Assembly (NCBI RefSeq): GCF_015223355.1 | Contig: NZ_JADFFK010000001.1 | Coordinates: 620,001 to 684,000 of the forward strand | DNA from: Salipiger mangrovisoli | Lineage (GTDB): Bacteria; Pseudomonadota; Alphaproteobacteria; Rhodobacterales; Rhodobacteraceae | Length of the DNA: 64,000 nt | Reading direction: 5' to 3' | Part shown: positions 56,600-64,000 of the stretch, one piece after another | Layout of the letters: each line of letters opens with the position of its first letter | How positions within the stretch are numbered: position 1 is the stretch's first letter | Program-made: the position numbers and the translations under genes | The notes under the pieces: generated by a model | What the model saw: the letters and a program-made list of their open reading frames with translations, nothing else | Database searches by the model: none | Told to the model about the DNA's origin: nothing

Positions 56600-57637
56600 T
56601 CAGCCCGCCGCGCCGGTCTCGACCTCCACCTCCACCGAGAAGCCGGGCCGCAGCGCCGCGGCATCCTGGCCCGGATCGATGGAGATGCGCACCGGCAGGC
56701 GCTGCGCGATCTTGGTGAAGTTCCCGGTCGCGTTGGAGCCCGCCAGCAGGCTGAACTCCGAGGCGGCGGCCGGAGAGAACCCCTGAACGTGGCCGCGGAA
56801 TGCCCGTCCGCCAAGCGCATCGACGGTGAAGCGCACCGGCTGGTCGGCGCTGAGCCCGGCCAGCGCGGTTTCCTTGATGTTGGCGATCACCCAGAGCTCG
56901 GTGCCGACGTGGCTGACCAGCGTCGTGCCCGCGGTGACATATTGCCCCACATGCGCCGAGACCTGTCCGAGCCGCCCGTCGGCCGGGGCGTGGATTTCCG
57001 TGTGATCAAGGTCGATCTGCGCCAGTTCCACCGCCGCCTCGGCGCTGGTCACATCGGCCTTGCGCGCGGCGATCTGAAGCCGCGCGCTGGCGGTGGCCTC
57101 GCGGCTCACCTGCCGCTGCGCCTCGGCCTGCCGGACCGCGGCCTGCGCCTGGCGCAGCGCGAGGTCGGTCTGATCGGCGCTCGATTGCGAGGTGACGCCG
57201 CGCTCGCGCAGCTTGGTCATCCGGCCCGCGTCGGTCTGCGCGGTTTCCAGCGTCGATTGCGCCGCCGCCAGCGCCGCCTCGGCGGCCTGCTCCGAGGCGC
57301 TGGCCGAGCGCACGCTCTGTTCGGCGACATCGACCGCAGCCCTGGCGGCGTCGAGGCTAGCCTTGGCCTGCGCCAGCTTCTGGCGGTAGGTCGAGGGCTC
57401 GATCCGGGCGATCAGATCGCCGGCGCGGACGTCCTGGAAGTCGGAGACCGCCACCTCTGAGAGCGTGCCCGGAAGCTGCGGGGCCAGCTGGGTGACCTTG
57501 CCGCGCAGGTAGGCGTTCTCGGTCGAGGGATGCGCCGGGGCGAAGGGCGGCAAGTGCCAGGCAAAGAGCAGGAGCAGCACGCCGGCGAGGCCGATGGCAG
57601 AGGCGATGAGGGTCGGGAGGGAGAGGAATTTCTTCAT
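56600..57637 (-). CDS. HlyD/EmrA family periplasmic adaptor of an efflux pump
   Basis: 345 residues. One N-terminal membrane anchor (LIASAIGLAGVLLLLFAW, about 10-27), a first lipoyl/barrel half (YLRGKVTQLAPQLPGTLSEVAV), a long coiled coil rich in Ala and Gln (about 85-205) and the second half DHTEIHAPADGRLGQVSAHVGQYV typical of EmrA. It bridges the inner-membrane MFS pump to an outer-membrane channel. Gene order MarR-MFS-HlyD on one strand matches emrRBA in content; no TolC-like gene is adjacent. Confidence 0.92.
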   Translation of the reverse strand: MKKFLSLPTLIASAIGLAGVLLLLFAWHLPPFAPAHPSTENAYLRGKVTQLAPQLPGTLSEVAVSDFQDVRAGDLIARIEPSTYRQKLAQAKASLDAARAAVDVAEQSVRSASASEQAAEAALAAAQSTLETAQTDAGRMTKLRERGVTSQSSADQTDLALRQAQAAVRQAEAQRQVSREATASARLQIAARKADVTSAEAAVELAQIDLDHTEIHAPADGRLGQVSAHVGQYVTAGTTLVSHVGTELWVIANIKETALAGLSADQPVRFTVDALGGRAFRGHVQGFSPAAASEFSLLAGSNATGNFTKIAQRLPVRISIDPGQDAAALRPGFSVEVEVETGAAG

Positions 57638-57655
57638 GGGTCTTGCTCGGGAGGA

Positions 57656-59290
57656 TCAGGAGGGTTGCGGCGCCGGCGCGGTGCGCGCCATGCGCGCCGC
57701 CAGCCAGTCGCGGAAAAGATGCAGCGCCAGCGCGCAGAGGGAGAGAAGCGCGACGATGCCGGTGAGGAAATAGGCGTCATTATAGGCCATGACGGTGGCC
57801 TGCTGCGATGCGGTGGAGGCCAGCTGCGCGACCGCCTGGGCCTTGATCACGGCGCTGTCCTGCAGCTGCGGTGCAAGCTGCTGCATGGTACCGGCAAGGG
57901 TCGCGGTGACGCGGCCGTCGCCCCCGGTCAGCTGCTCGGAGAGCACCTGCATGTGAAAGGCCTGCCGCTCGTTGATCGCCGTGCGGAAGAGGCCCGAGCC
58001 GAGGATACCGCCCGCGCTCTGCGTCACCAGGAAGATGATGACGAAAGACAGCAGGTACATCGGCCCCTTGCTGAGGGCGGCGATCAGCCCCTTCATCATC
58101 GCGGGCGCCATGAAGAGCATCGAGGCAAAAGCGATCAGCGCCTGGCTGACGATCATCTGTTCGGGCCGGGTCTGCAGGGTCGAGCCGCTGTCCATGAAGG
58201 CCCCAAGCGCGATGAGCGCAAGCGCGATGGCGTGGTAGGCGGGCTCGCGTCCCGGTGTCATCCAGCCGACGCAAGCCAGCGCGCCGAAGAGGTTGGCCGC
58301 GCAGATCACCGCGAAGAGTCCGGCCATCTGGGCATTGGCGAGGCCGAGAGCCTGGAACATCCCCGGCGCGCCGCTGCTCTGCTCGGACAGGAGCAGGCGG
58401 AAGAGAAAGAGGGTGAAGGCAAGGTGCAGCATCGTCGGGGTCATCAGCCAGCGGATGTCGATCAGCGGCGCCTCGCGGTGCAGTTCGATGACGACCGCCA
58501 CGGTCAGCGCGGCCAGCGAGGCGGCGAGCAGCAGGCCGAGCCATCCGAGGTCGGTCCACCAGTGGATCGGCCCGAGGATGAACCCGGTGACCAGCCCGCC
58601 GAGGCCGAAGGCGATCAGCCCGAAACTGAGGAAGTCCGTGGACTGGATCACCTTGGCATGCGGCATGGGAGTCAAAGGCAGCAGGTAGACCAGCATCAGG
58701 CAGATCATCGACAGGCCCAGCGTCGTCAGGTGAATCCCGATCAGCCCGCCGTCGCCGATGAGCATCGGCGAGACGATCCGCGCCAGCGAGGGACCGGTGG
58801 TGAGCAGCACCAGCGCCATCGGCAGGCCGAGCCGCAGCTTCCACTGCTGCGCCAGCGGCTCCAGGATATAGAGGAAGGCCAGCGTCGAAAGCGGCGCGGC
58901 GGCCACGCCCGACAGGAATTGCAGCACCACCGCCGAACGCAGGTCGTCGATCCAGACCGAGGCCAAGGCCACCAGCACATAGGCGACGATGCCGATCTCG
59001 GCAAAGCGCCGCAGCCCATATTGGGTGCGCAGCTTGATCAGCATGATCGTCAGCGACGCCCGCGGGATCATGTAGGCGGCCATGAGCCAGCTCGCCTGCG
59101 TTGTGGTGATGCCAAGGTCTCCGGCGATCTGCGGCAGGTTGGCCGAGATGAAGCCCTGACCCAGGCCCTGCGTCAGCCCCAGCATCACCGCAGCCAGGAC
59201 ATAGGGAAGGGCGCGCCCGAGCGGCAGTCCGGGTGCGGGCTGCGGCGGCGTGGCGGCCGCAGCGGGGGCTGTGTCTGATGCGCTGGCCAT
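57656..59290 (-). CDS. MFS drug efflux transporter, DHA2 (EmrB/QacA-like) family
   Basis: 544 residues with about 14 predicted membrane segments, the DHA2 count. The N-terminal ANLPQIAGDLGITTTQASWLMAAYMIPRA is the usual DHA2 opening, and FLSGVAAAPLSTLAFLYILEPL holds the motif-C-like antiporter region. It probably exports lipophilic or cationic compounds by proton antiport with the adaptor 18 bases downstream. The substrate is unknown. Confidence 0.92.
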   Translation of the reverse strand: MASASDTAPAAAATPPQPAPGLPLGRALPYVLAAVMLGLTQGLGQGFISANLPQIAGDLGITTTQASWLMAAYMIPRASLTIMLIKLRTQYGLRRFAEIGIVAYVLVALASVWIDDLRSAVVLQFLSGVAAAPLSTLAFLYILEPLAQQWKLRLGLPMALVLLTTGPSLARIVSPMLIGDGGLIGIHLTTLGLSMICLMLVYLLPLTPMPHAKVIQSTDFLSFGLIAFGLGGLVTGFILGPIHWWTDLGWLGLLLAASLAALTVAVVIELHREAPLIDIRWLMTPTMLHLAFTLFLFRLLLSEQSSGAPGMFQALGLANAQMAGLFAVICAANLFGALACVGWMTPGREPAYHAIALALIALGAFMDSGSTLQTRPEQMIVSQALIAFASMLFMAPAMMKGLIAALSKGPMYLLSFVIIFLVTQSAGGILGSGLFRTAINERQAFHMQVLSEQLTGGDGRVTATLAGTMQQLAPQLQDSAVIKAQAVAQLASTASQQATVMAYNDAYFLTGIVALLSLCALALHLFRDWLAARMARTAPAPQPS

Positions 59291-59292
59291 TG

Positions 59293-59736
59293 CTATCTGA
59301 GCCCCTTGGCGTTCTGCGCGATCCGCTCCAGCGTGCGCTGCGCGACGTCCTGGTCCCCGGCGGGAATATCCGCGAGCAGATCGGCACGCACCCGCTCCAG
59401 GAAGCCGGTGATCTTGCTCGACCGTGCCCTTTGCGTCAGGTGCAGCGCGCGCTTGCGGGCGTCGCCGTCCAGCGCCCGGCGCTCGATGAAACCGCTGGCT
59501 TCCAGCGCGTCGAGTTGCCGCTTCAGCGCCGGGGCCTCGATGCCGAGGGCGCAGGCCAGCTCGGCCTGCGTTGCCCCCTCGCGGCGCGCCAGTTCCGAAA
59601 CCACCCGGGCGCGCGAGAAGGTCAGCCCGACCTCCTGTGCGCTGGTGTCGTAATGGGTTCGGATCTCGCGCATGGCCTCGAGCAATGCTTCGAGCAGACG
59701 GGTCTGGGGATCGTTGGGGGTGTCGGGATCGGACAT
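59293..59736 (-). CDS. MarR family transcriptional regulator of the efflux operon
   Basis: 147 residues. MarR winged helix: GLTFSRARVVSELARREGATQAELACALGIEAPALKRQLDALEASGFIERRA, followed by KRALHLTQRA. It lies 2 bases upstream of the MFS gene and just below a perfect 16-base palindrome, so autorepression of the whole operon is likely, relieved by a pump substrate. Confidence 0.93.
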   Translation of the reverse strand: MSDPDTPNDPQTRLLEALLEAMREIRTHYDTSAQEVGLTFSRARVVSELARREGATQAELACALGIEAPALKRQLDALEASGFIERRALDGDARKRALHLTQRARSSKITGFLERVRADLLADIPAGDQDVAQRTLERIAQNAKGLR

Positions 59737-60083
59737 GGCGGAGCTGTTCTGGTTACTTAACTTGAGAATTACTTATCATGATAAGTTTAAACCGCAAGCG
59801 GGGTTCACAGAGGAGTGACCCGGGGGCAGGGAGGGCTTGGCGGGATGCAAGCCCTCGCGTAGATGCGGGTCCGATGCACCGCGCTGTTGCCGGACGCTTT
59901 GGCCGGACATGGGAAAAGCGCAGGCTCGGGCTTGCGCCTGCGCTGAAAAGGGCCTATAGGCGCGCCCACGAGAACGCCGCAAGCGGGGTCGGGCCTTTGG
60001 GGGAGACATCCCCAATCGTCCACCGGTTGTCCGAGAGGATGAGCCCCCGCCGAGGATTTATGAAACCGGAAAGGATAACGGAC
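59737..60083. other. Divergent gap and rpsB leader
   Basis: 347 bases between the MarR start and rpsB. The left part has the operator at 59771. The right part is the likely rpsB 5' leader with a hairpin GCGCAGGC/GCCTGCGC at 59917-59942 and a GGGGGAGACATCCCC element at 59999-60013, which could be structures for ribosomal protein feedback control. No gene is supported. Confidence 0.5.
59771..59786. promoter_or_regulatory. Candidate MarR operator
   Basis: Perfect 16-base palindrome ACTTATCATGATAAGT, 35 bases upstream of the MarR-family start codon. Length, symmetry and position match MarR-family operators. Confidence 0.65.
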
Positions 60084-60854
60084 ATGGCTCTTCCCGAGTT
60101 CACCATGCGCCAGCTGCTTGAAGCAGGCGTGCACTTTGGCCACCAGACGCAGCGCTGGAACCCCCGTATGGGCGAGTTCATCTACGGTGCGCGCAACGGC
60201 ATCCACATCATGGACCTGACGCAGACCGTCCCGATGCTGGACGCTGCTCTGAAAGCGATCCGTGACACCGTCGCCAAGGGCGGTTCGGTGCTCTTCGTCG
60301 GCACCAAGCGTCAGGCACAACAGCCGATCGCAGAAGCTGCCGAGAAATGCGCTCAGTTCTACATGAACCACCGCTGGCTGGGCGGCACGCTCACCAACTG
60401 GCAGACCGTTTCGCAGTCGATCCAGCGTCTGAAGACCATCGACGAGCGCATGGAAGCCGGTGCCGAAGGCCTCACCAAGAAAGAGCGCCTTGGCATGGAA
60501 CGCGACCAGACGAAGCTTCAGGCTTCGCTCGGCGGCATCCGCGAAATGGGCGGCCTGCCCGACATGCTCTTCGTCATCGACGTGAAGAAAGAAGCGCTGG
60601 CCGTGGCCGAAGCCAACAAGCTGGGCATCCCGGTTGTCGCCATCGTCGACACCAACTGCTCGCCCGATGGCGTGGACTACATCATCCCCGGCAACGATGA
60701 CGCGGCCCGCGCCATCTCGCTCTACTGCGACCTCGTCTCGCGCGCAGCCCTGGACGGCATGACCGGCCAGATGGAAGCCGCTGGCGTCGACCTCGGCGCC
60801 CTGGAAGACGCGCCGGCAGAAGAGCTGCTCGCCGAAGCCAACGCCGGCAAGTAA
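60084..60854 (+). CDS. rpsB: 30S ribosomal protein S2
   Basis: 256 residues from ATG 60084, preceded by [28 protein letters not shown] is the S2 signature, with [15 protein letters not shown] and [23 protein letters not shown] also diagnostic. It is part of the small subunit body. It is followed by tsf in the standard rpsB-tsf order, with 177 bases between. Confidence 0.98.
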   Translation: MALPEFTMRQLLEAGVHFGHQTQRWNPRMGEFIYGARNGIHIMDLTQTVPMLDAALKAIRDTVAKGGSVLFVGTKRQAQQPIAEAAEKCAQFYMNHRWLGGTLTNWQTVSQSIQRLKTIDERMEAGAEGLTKKERLGMERDQTKLQASLGGIREMGGLPDMLFVIDVKKEALAVAEANKLGIPVVAIVDTNCSPDGVDYIIPGNDDAARAISLYCDLVSRAALDGMTGQMEAAGVDLGALEDAPAEELLAEANAGK

Positions 60855-60862
60855 GCCGGTCG

Positions 60863-60889
60863 CGCCCGCCGCGCATCGCGGGGCGGGCG
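60863..60889 (+). other. Hairpin in the rpsB-tsf gap
   Basis: GC-rich stem-loop, arms CGCCCGCC / GGCGGGCG, just after the rpsB stop, without a T tract. It may attenuate read-through into tsf or stabilise the rpsB message. The remaining 140 bases to tsf hold no recognised element. Confidence 0.5.
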
Positions 60890-61031
60890 CAACGGTCGCT
60901 CTCGCGGCAAGGATTGCACCGGCGCTCTTGCGCCTTGGCGTGCACTGTCGCGAAAGCGTCACGAAGTCATGACAGGAGCGGGTGGCCCGGGGCAGGGCCG
61001 CCCCACCGCATTTGAGATGAGGAGAGCCGAG

Positions 61032-61907
61032 ATGGCGATCACTGCTGCACAGGTGAAAGAACTGCGCGAGATGACCGGCGCAGGCATGATGGATGCCAAG
61101 AAAGCGCTGACCGAGACCGACGGCGACATGGAAGCCGCCATCGACTGGCTGCGCACCAAGGGCCTTGCGAAGGCTGCGAAGAAGTCCGGCCGCACCGCGG
61201 CAGAGGGCCTCGTTGCCGTGCGCGTCGAAGGTGGCGTGGGCGTTGCCGTCGAGGTGAACGCCGAGACCGACTTCGTTGCCAAGAACGCCGAGTTCCAGGC
61301 CATGGTGAGCGACATCGCCGGCGCGGCCCTGACCGTGGACAGCGTGGAAGCGCTGAACGACGCGGCCATCGAGGGCAAGAAGGTGTCGGAAGTCATCACC
61401 GACAAGATCGCCAAGATCGGCGAGAACATGACCCTGCGCCGCATGGCCAAGATCGAAGGCGAAGTCGTCTCGACCTACGTGCACAATGCGGCAGCTGCTG
61501 GCCTCGGCCAGATCGGCGTGCTGGTTGCCATGACCGGCGGCAGCGACGAGTTCGGCAAGCAGGTCGCGATGCACATCGCAGCCTCGAACCCGGCCTCGCT
61601 GAACGAAGCCGAGCTTGACCCGGCCATCGTCGAGAAAGAGCGTCAGGTGCAGATCGACATCGCGCGCGAGTCGGGCAAGCCCGAAGCCGTGATCGAGAAG
61701 ATGATCGTTGGCCGGATGAACAAGTTCCTCGCCGAGATCACCCTGCTGGGTCAGCCCTTCGTGGTGAACCCCGACGTGACCGTCGAGCAGGCCGCAAAAG
61801 AGGCCGGCGCCACCATCACCGGTTTCATCCGCCTGCAGGTGGGCGAAGGCATCGAGAAGGTGGAAGAGGATTTCGCGGCAGAAGTGGCCAAGGCCGCTCA
61901 GGGCTGA
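61032..61907 (+). CDS. tsf: Translation elongation factor Ts
   Basis: 291 residues from ATG 61032. [31 protein letters not shown] is the UBA-like N-terminal domain, and [13 protein letters not shown] the EF-Tu contact core motif (TDFVAKN). It catalyses GDP release from EF-Tu. A strong terminator follows at 61930. Confidence 0.98.
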   Translation: MAITAAQVKELREMTGAGMMDAKKALTETDGDMEAAIDWLRTKGLAKAAKKSGRTAAEGLVAVRVEGGVGVAVEVNAETDFVAKNAEFQAMVSDIAGAALTVDSVEALNDAAIEGKKVSEVITDKIAKIGENMTLRRMAKIEGEVVSTYVHNAAAAGLGQIGVLVAMTGGSDEFGKQVAMHIAASNPASLNEAELDPAIVEKERQVQIDIARESGKPEAVIEKMIVGRMNKFLAEITLLGQPFVVNPDVTVEQAAKEAGATITGFIRLQVGEGIEKVEEDFAAEVAKAAQG

Positions 61908-61929
61908 TCGCCCTCGCATCCTGATCGAA

Positions 61930-61958
61930 AAGGGGCACCTTCGGGTGCCCCTTTTTTT
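61930..61958 (+). terminator. Terminator after tsf
   Basis: Ten-pair stem AAGGGGCACC / GGTGCCCCTT with TTCG tetraloop and a run of seven T. A textbook intrinsic terminator. Confidence 0.95.
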
Positions 61959-62410
61959 GTCTCAGACGCAAGGCAGCGGAGCAGCGCACCGACCCCGGGA
62001 GCAATGTTCTGAAGAATTCCCTTCGGAAAGAAGGCGGTGCCCGCGGCGGAGCGCAAGAAACGCGGCCTGGGGCCAATTCCCGGAGCAGCGGCATCGTGAT
62101 CTGGCCGCTCACTGCGCGCCGGATGTCATGGGCCCGAAAGACGTGCAGCCGCCCCTTGGGACGGCTGCACTACCTGAGGTGTATGGCACCCCAAAAACAT
62201 TTGGGGATGAGGCCGGGGCGCCAATTCAGGAGCGCCAAGCCGCACCCGAGCGAAAATTTCTCGGGGTCGACTCGGCTCCGGTATAACCGGAAGGCTGGCA
62301 GAGCCCCGAAATCGCGGGGAATGACAGTCTTGAGTTCCATGGCCAAAGCCACCACTCACGGAACACTCGAAGTGTGCAACGTCAGGCGACCTAGGGGAAG
62401 GGGTGGCAGA
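61959..62410. other. Non-coding stretch rich in inverted repeats
   Basis: About 450 bases with no convincing gene. Between 62140 and 62390 there are several close inverted repeats: GTGCAGCCG/CGGCTGCAC (62140-62167), CCCCAAA/TTTGGGG (62192-62209) and GCCCCG/CGGGG (around 62305-62320). This density of local hairpins could mean a structured RNA, on either strand. I cannot match it to tmRNA, 6S, SRP or RNase P RNA. Confidence 0.4.
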
Positions 62411-62557
62411 TCAGAAGGCGCGATTTAGATCCGATTTTGGAAAATTTTCGGCCACAGTTTCACAAAAACGAAAGTTATCAATAAGAGAATGCAAAACCAT
62501 CGCCTCATTTGGCATCATGCAAGCGTATTGTTTCGCCAGTTGATTCGACAATTGCAC
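62411..62557 (-). CDS. Possible AT-rich small ORF behind the luxR gene
   Basis: 48 residues from a GTG at 62557, or 35 from an internal ATG. It starts 19 bases after the LuxR-type stop on the same strand, with a weak GAAG site. The peptide (QLSNQLAKQYACMMPNEAMV at the start) looks like folded-protein composition with two Cys, but the DNA is much more AT-rich than its neighbours. It could be a real small protein, a remnant or simply a 3' untranslated region. Confidence 0.3.
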   Translation of the reverse strand: MQLSNQLAKQYACMMPNEAMVLHSLIDNFRFCETVAENFPKSDLNRAF

Positions 62558-62576
62558 AAAGTTAACTTCTTTACAC

Positions 62577-63338
62577 TCATATACCGAGGATGAACATTTG
62601 ATTAAGAAATGTCGCCTTGGCGACAGCTTGCGCCGTCGTTTCCACGTTGAGTGTGTCCCGCGCGCGACGCAGATGCTTCTCGACGGTGGCCTGGGTGAGC
62701 CCCATGATCTGCGCAATGTCCTGCATCGTCTTGCCATCACCGACCCATTCCAGCGCTTCGCGCTGGCGCGGAGTCAGCGACTGATCGGGCGGAATGTAGG
62801 GCAGGGTGAGCACACGCAGGTGCAGCACGTTGTTGCAGACCATAATCATGTCGCCATGCGCGGCCCAAATGCGCTCGACGTCCTCCTGGGACATGCCGGG
62901 GCGGGCGGTGAGCGCGATGGCCCCCTTGGCCCGGCGCGAGAGGGATTTGAACCCGATGGTATACCCGGCCGTGACCTGCTGCGAGGCATTGAAGGCGACG
63001 ACCCGACGCGCCTCGGAGCTCAGCTCGCCGCGCGCGATGGCGGCGGCCGTTGCGCCCCAGGAGCGCGGACCGTCGTGCTCCAGCGCCCAGCGGACCATCG
63101 GCGAGTGGCGGTAGAGCCCGTTGCCGATGAATTCGCGCGTATAGGCCGGCCGGTGGTTGGTCAGCACCAGGAAATCGTTGGGATCGCCAAGCGAGGTCGG
63201 CGTGCGATAGCGGGTGAAACCATAGAGAAGACGATCGAACCCATATCCGGCCATCCGCGCCACATGCATCGACCAGGCGGTCTCGATGCTGTCGGCGTTG
63301 GTCAGCGCCAGAAGGTGAGCCCGATCGTCCGGGGTCAT
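62577..63338 (-). CDS. LuxR family regulator with autoinducer-binding-like domain (LuxR solo)
   Basis: 253 residues. The N-terminal half (about 15-165) is an autoinducer-binding-type domain; the C-terminal GerE helix-turn-helix is clear (about 185-240: LTPRQREALEWVGDGKTMQDIAQIMGLTQATVEKHLRRA). In the ligand pocket the usual W-x3-Y ... D-P pattern reads PAYTREF ... HSPMV, so the Trp, Tyr and Asp that contact acyl-homoserine lactones appear to be Tyr, Phe and Ser. No luxI is in the window. It lies 3 bases after aroQ on the same strand, so the two are co-transcribed. Confidence 0.88.
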   Translation of the reverse strand: MTPDDRAHLLALTNADSIETAWSMHVARMAGYGFDRLLYGFTRYRTPTSLGDPNDFLVLTNHRPAYTREFIGNGLYRHSPMVRWALEHDGPRSWGATAAAIARGELSSEARRVVAFNASQQVTAGYTIGFKSLSRRAKGAIALTARPGMSQEDVERIWAAHGDMIMVCNNVLHLRVLTLPYIPPDQSLTPRQREALEWVGDGKTMQDIAQIMGLTQATVEKHLRRARDTLNVETTAQAVAKATFLNQMFILGI

Positions 63339-63341
63339 CGC

Positions 63342-63779
63342 CTAGCGGTCCAGATGCGAGACCAGCGCGTCCATCGCCAGCGTGTAGCCGCGCGGCCCGA
63401 AGCCGCAGATCACGCCAAGCGCGACCTTTGCGATATAGCTCACGTGGCGGAATTCCTCGCGCGCGTGGACGTTCGACAGGTGCAACTCGATGGTCGGCAC
63501 TTCGGCAGAGCTGATTGCATCCATCAGGGCGACAGAGGTATGCGTATAGGCGCCGGCGTTGAGGATGATGCCATCCTTGGTGCCGCGTGCGGCGTGGATC
63601 GCGTCGATCATCGCGCCTTCGTGGTTGCTCTGCGCGAAGTCGAGTGCAACGCCAAGCGTTTCGGCGTGGGCGTGGCACATGGCCTCGACGTCGGCAAGGG
63701 TCGTACGGCCGTAAACTTCCGGCTGGCGCAGGCCTAGCAGGTTGAGGTTGGGGCCGTTGAGGATGAGCAGCGAATGCAT
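63342..63779 (-). CDS. aroQ: 3-dehydroquinate dehydratase, type II
   Basis: 145 residues. Converts 3-dehydroquinate to 3-dehydroshikimate, the third shikimate step. [21 protein letters not shown] (with Asn and catalytic Tyr in VYG), [29 protein letters not shown] and [15 protein letters not shown] (catalytic His) are all present. It is the type II dodecameric enzyme. It is followed within 3 bases by the LuxR-type regulator. Confidence 0.96.
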   Translation of the reverse strand: MHSLLILNGPNLNLLGLRQPEVYGRTTLADVEAMCHAHAETLGVALDFAQSNHEGAMIDAIHAARGTKDGIILNAGAYTHTSVALMDAISSAEVPTIELHLSNVHAREEFRHVSYIAKVALGVICGFGPRGYTLAMDALVSHLDR

Positions 63780-63845
63780 TGGAAAGTCTCCGGGTCGTTC
63801 GCGCCCAGATAGCGCGCGGGGGATCGTCTTGTCCAGAAAACCCGC

Positions 63846-64000
63846 TCAGCGCGGCCCATGCGGGCGGTGCCGGCGCAGCAGGACGCCCGCGGCAAGCGCA
63901 ACCGTCAGCGCCGCGAGAAGCGTGGTGATGTCGCTCGACAGCTCGGCAATCTGTGGAATGAAGGGCGCGAAGCTGGCGCCGAGCGCCATGTAGCTGCTGG
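63846..64000 (-). CDS. C-terminal end of an unidentified, probably membrane, protein
   Basis: At least 51 residues running off the right edge: an open frame without stops, ending LLAALTVALAAGVLLRRHRPHG-PR and stop at 63846. One hydrophobic segment is followed by a basic tail, so the C-terminus is probably cytoplasmic. An internal ATG lies near the edge, but no ribosome site is seen. The family cannot be named. It lies 66 bases upstream of aroQ on the same strand. Confidence 0.5.
   Translation of the reverse strand, partial: SSYMALGASFAPFIPQIAELSSDITTLLAALTVALAAGVLLRRHRPHGPR

Noticed and set aside
62126-62359. Minus-strand frames of 60-77 codons in the hairpin-rich stretch
   Set aside because: Rich in Pro/Arg/Gly, no start signal, and they cross strong inverted repeats; non-coding is more likely.

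Overview
The window looks like chromosomal DNA of a GC-rich alphaproteobacterium, most likely a marine member of the Rhodobacteraceae (roseobacter group). The evidence is gene content: a methionine synthase split into separate proteins, an adenosylcobalamin-dependent NrdJ, a class II DAHP synthase, a two-domain cold-shock protein, a phoR-pstSCAB-phoU-phoB operon, a branched-chain amino acid ABC operon and a glucosylglycerol osmolyte cluster. I see no phage, insertion sequence, CRISPR array or plasmid feature. This is core genome with a few accessory blocks. Genus and species cannot be fixed from the sequence alone.

Layout. 1-3873 (minus): trpG-trpD-ung-trpC-moaC-moeA, mostly joined by 4-base ATGA overlaps. 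4048-5727: a YibQ-type divergent polysaccharide deacetylase. 5752-10073: corrinoid methionine synthase parts (B12-binding component and homocysteine methyltransferase) with a DUF1638 protein, a small membrane protein and a PA0069-type radical SAM protein. 10191-13151: a site-2 protease, periplasmic Cu/Zn SOD, an HCCA isomerase-like protein and a GNAT. 13144-16510: trpE and ppiD. 16548-19865: aminotransferase, HxlR regulator with a divergent NmrA-type reductase, and gpt. 19953-22573: fabI, pdxH, double cold-shock protein and DUF192. 22622-22698: tRNA-Pro(TGG). 23271-26873: nrdJ. 26932-28339: a decayed AMP-ligase gene beside an intact XRE-cupin regulator.

29614-35353 (minus) is a complete liv transporter operon carrying an unexplained secreted protein gene. 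A GlxA-type regulator (35578-36579) and the class II DAHP synthase follow. 38904-42337 (minus) reads as a glucosylglycerol pathway: a dedicated glycerol-3-phosphate dehydrogenase, a HAD phosphatase and a GT20 synthase, divergent from galU. Next come a PAS protein, yicC-gmk-gamma carbonic anhydrase, and a zinc-ribbon hypothetical. metZ is translationally coupled to phoR, followed by pstSCAB-phoU-phoB with clear Pho boxes upstream of pstS. A MarR-controlled EmrAB-type efflux operon, rpsB-tsf and an aroQ-luxR pair close the window.

Themes. One-carbon/methionine and cobalamin metabolism recur (split methionine synthase, NrdJ, metZ), as does aromatic amino acid synthesis (trpE, trpGDC, DAHP synthase, aroQ). 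The most promising places for new biology are the glucosylglycerol cluster, the DUF1638/small-membrane/corrinoid neighbourhood, the LuxR solo with substituted ligand-pocket residues and an AT-rich small ORF behind it, and two families of intergenic hairpin repeats.
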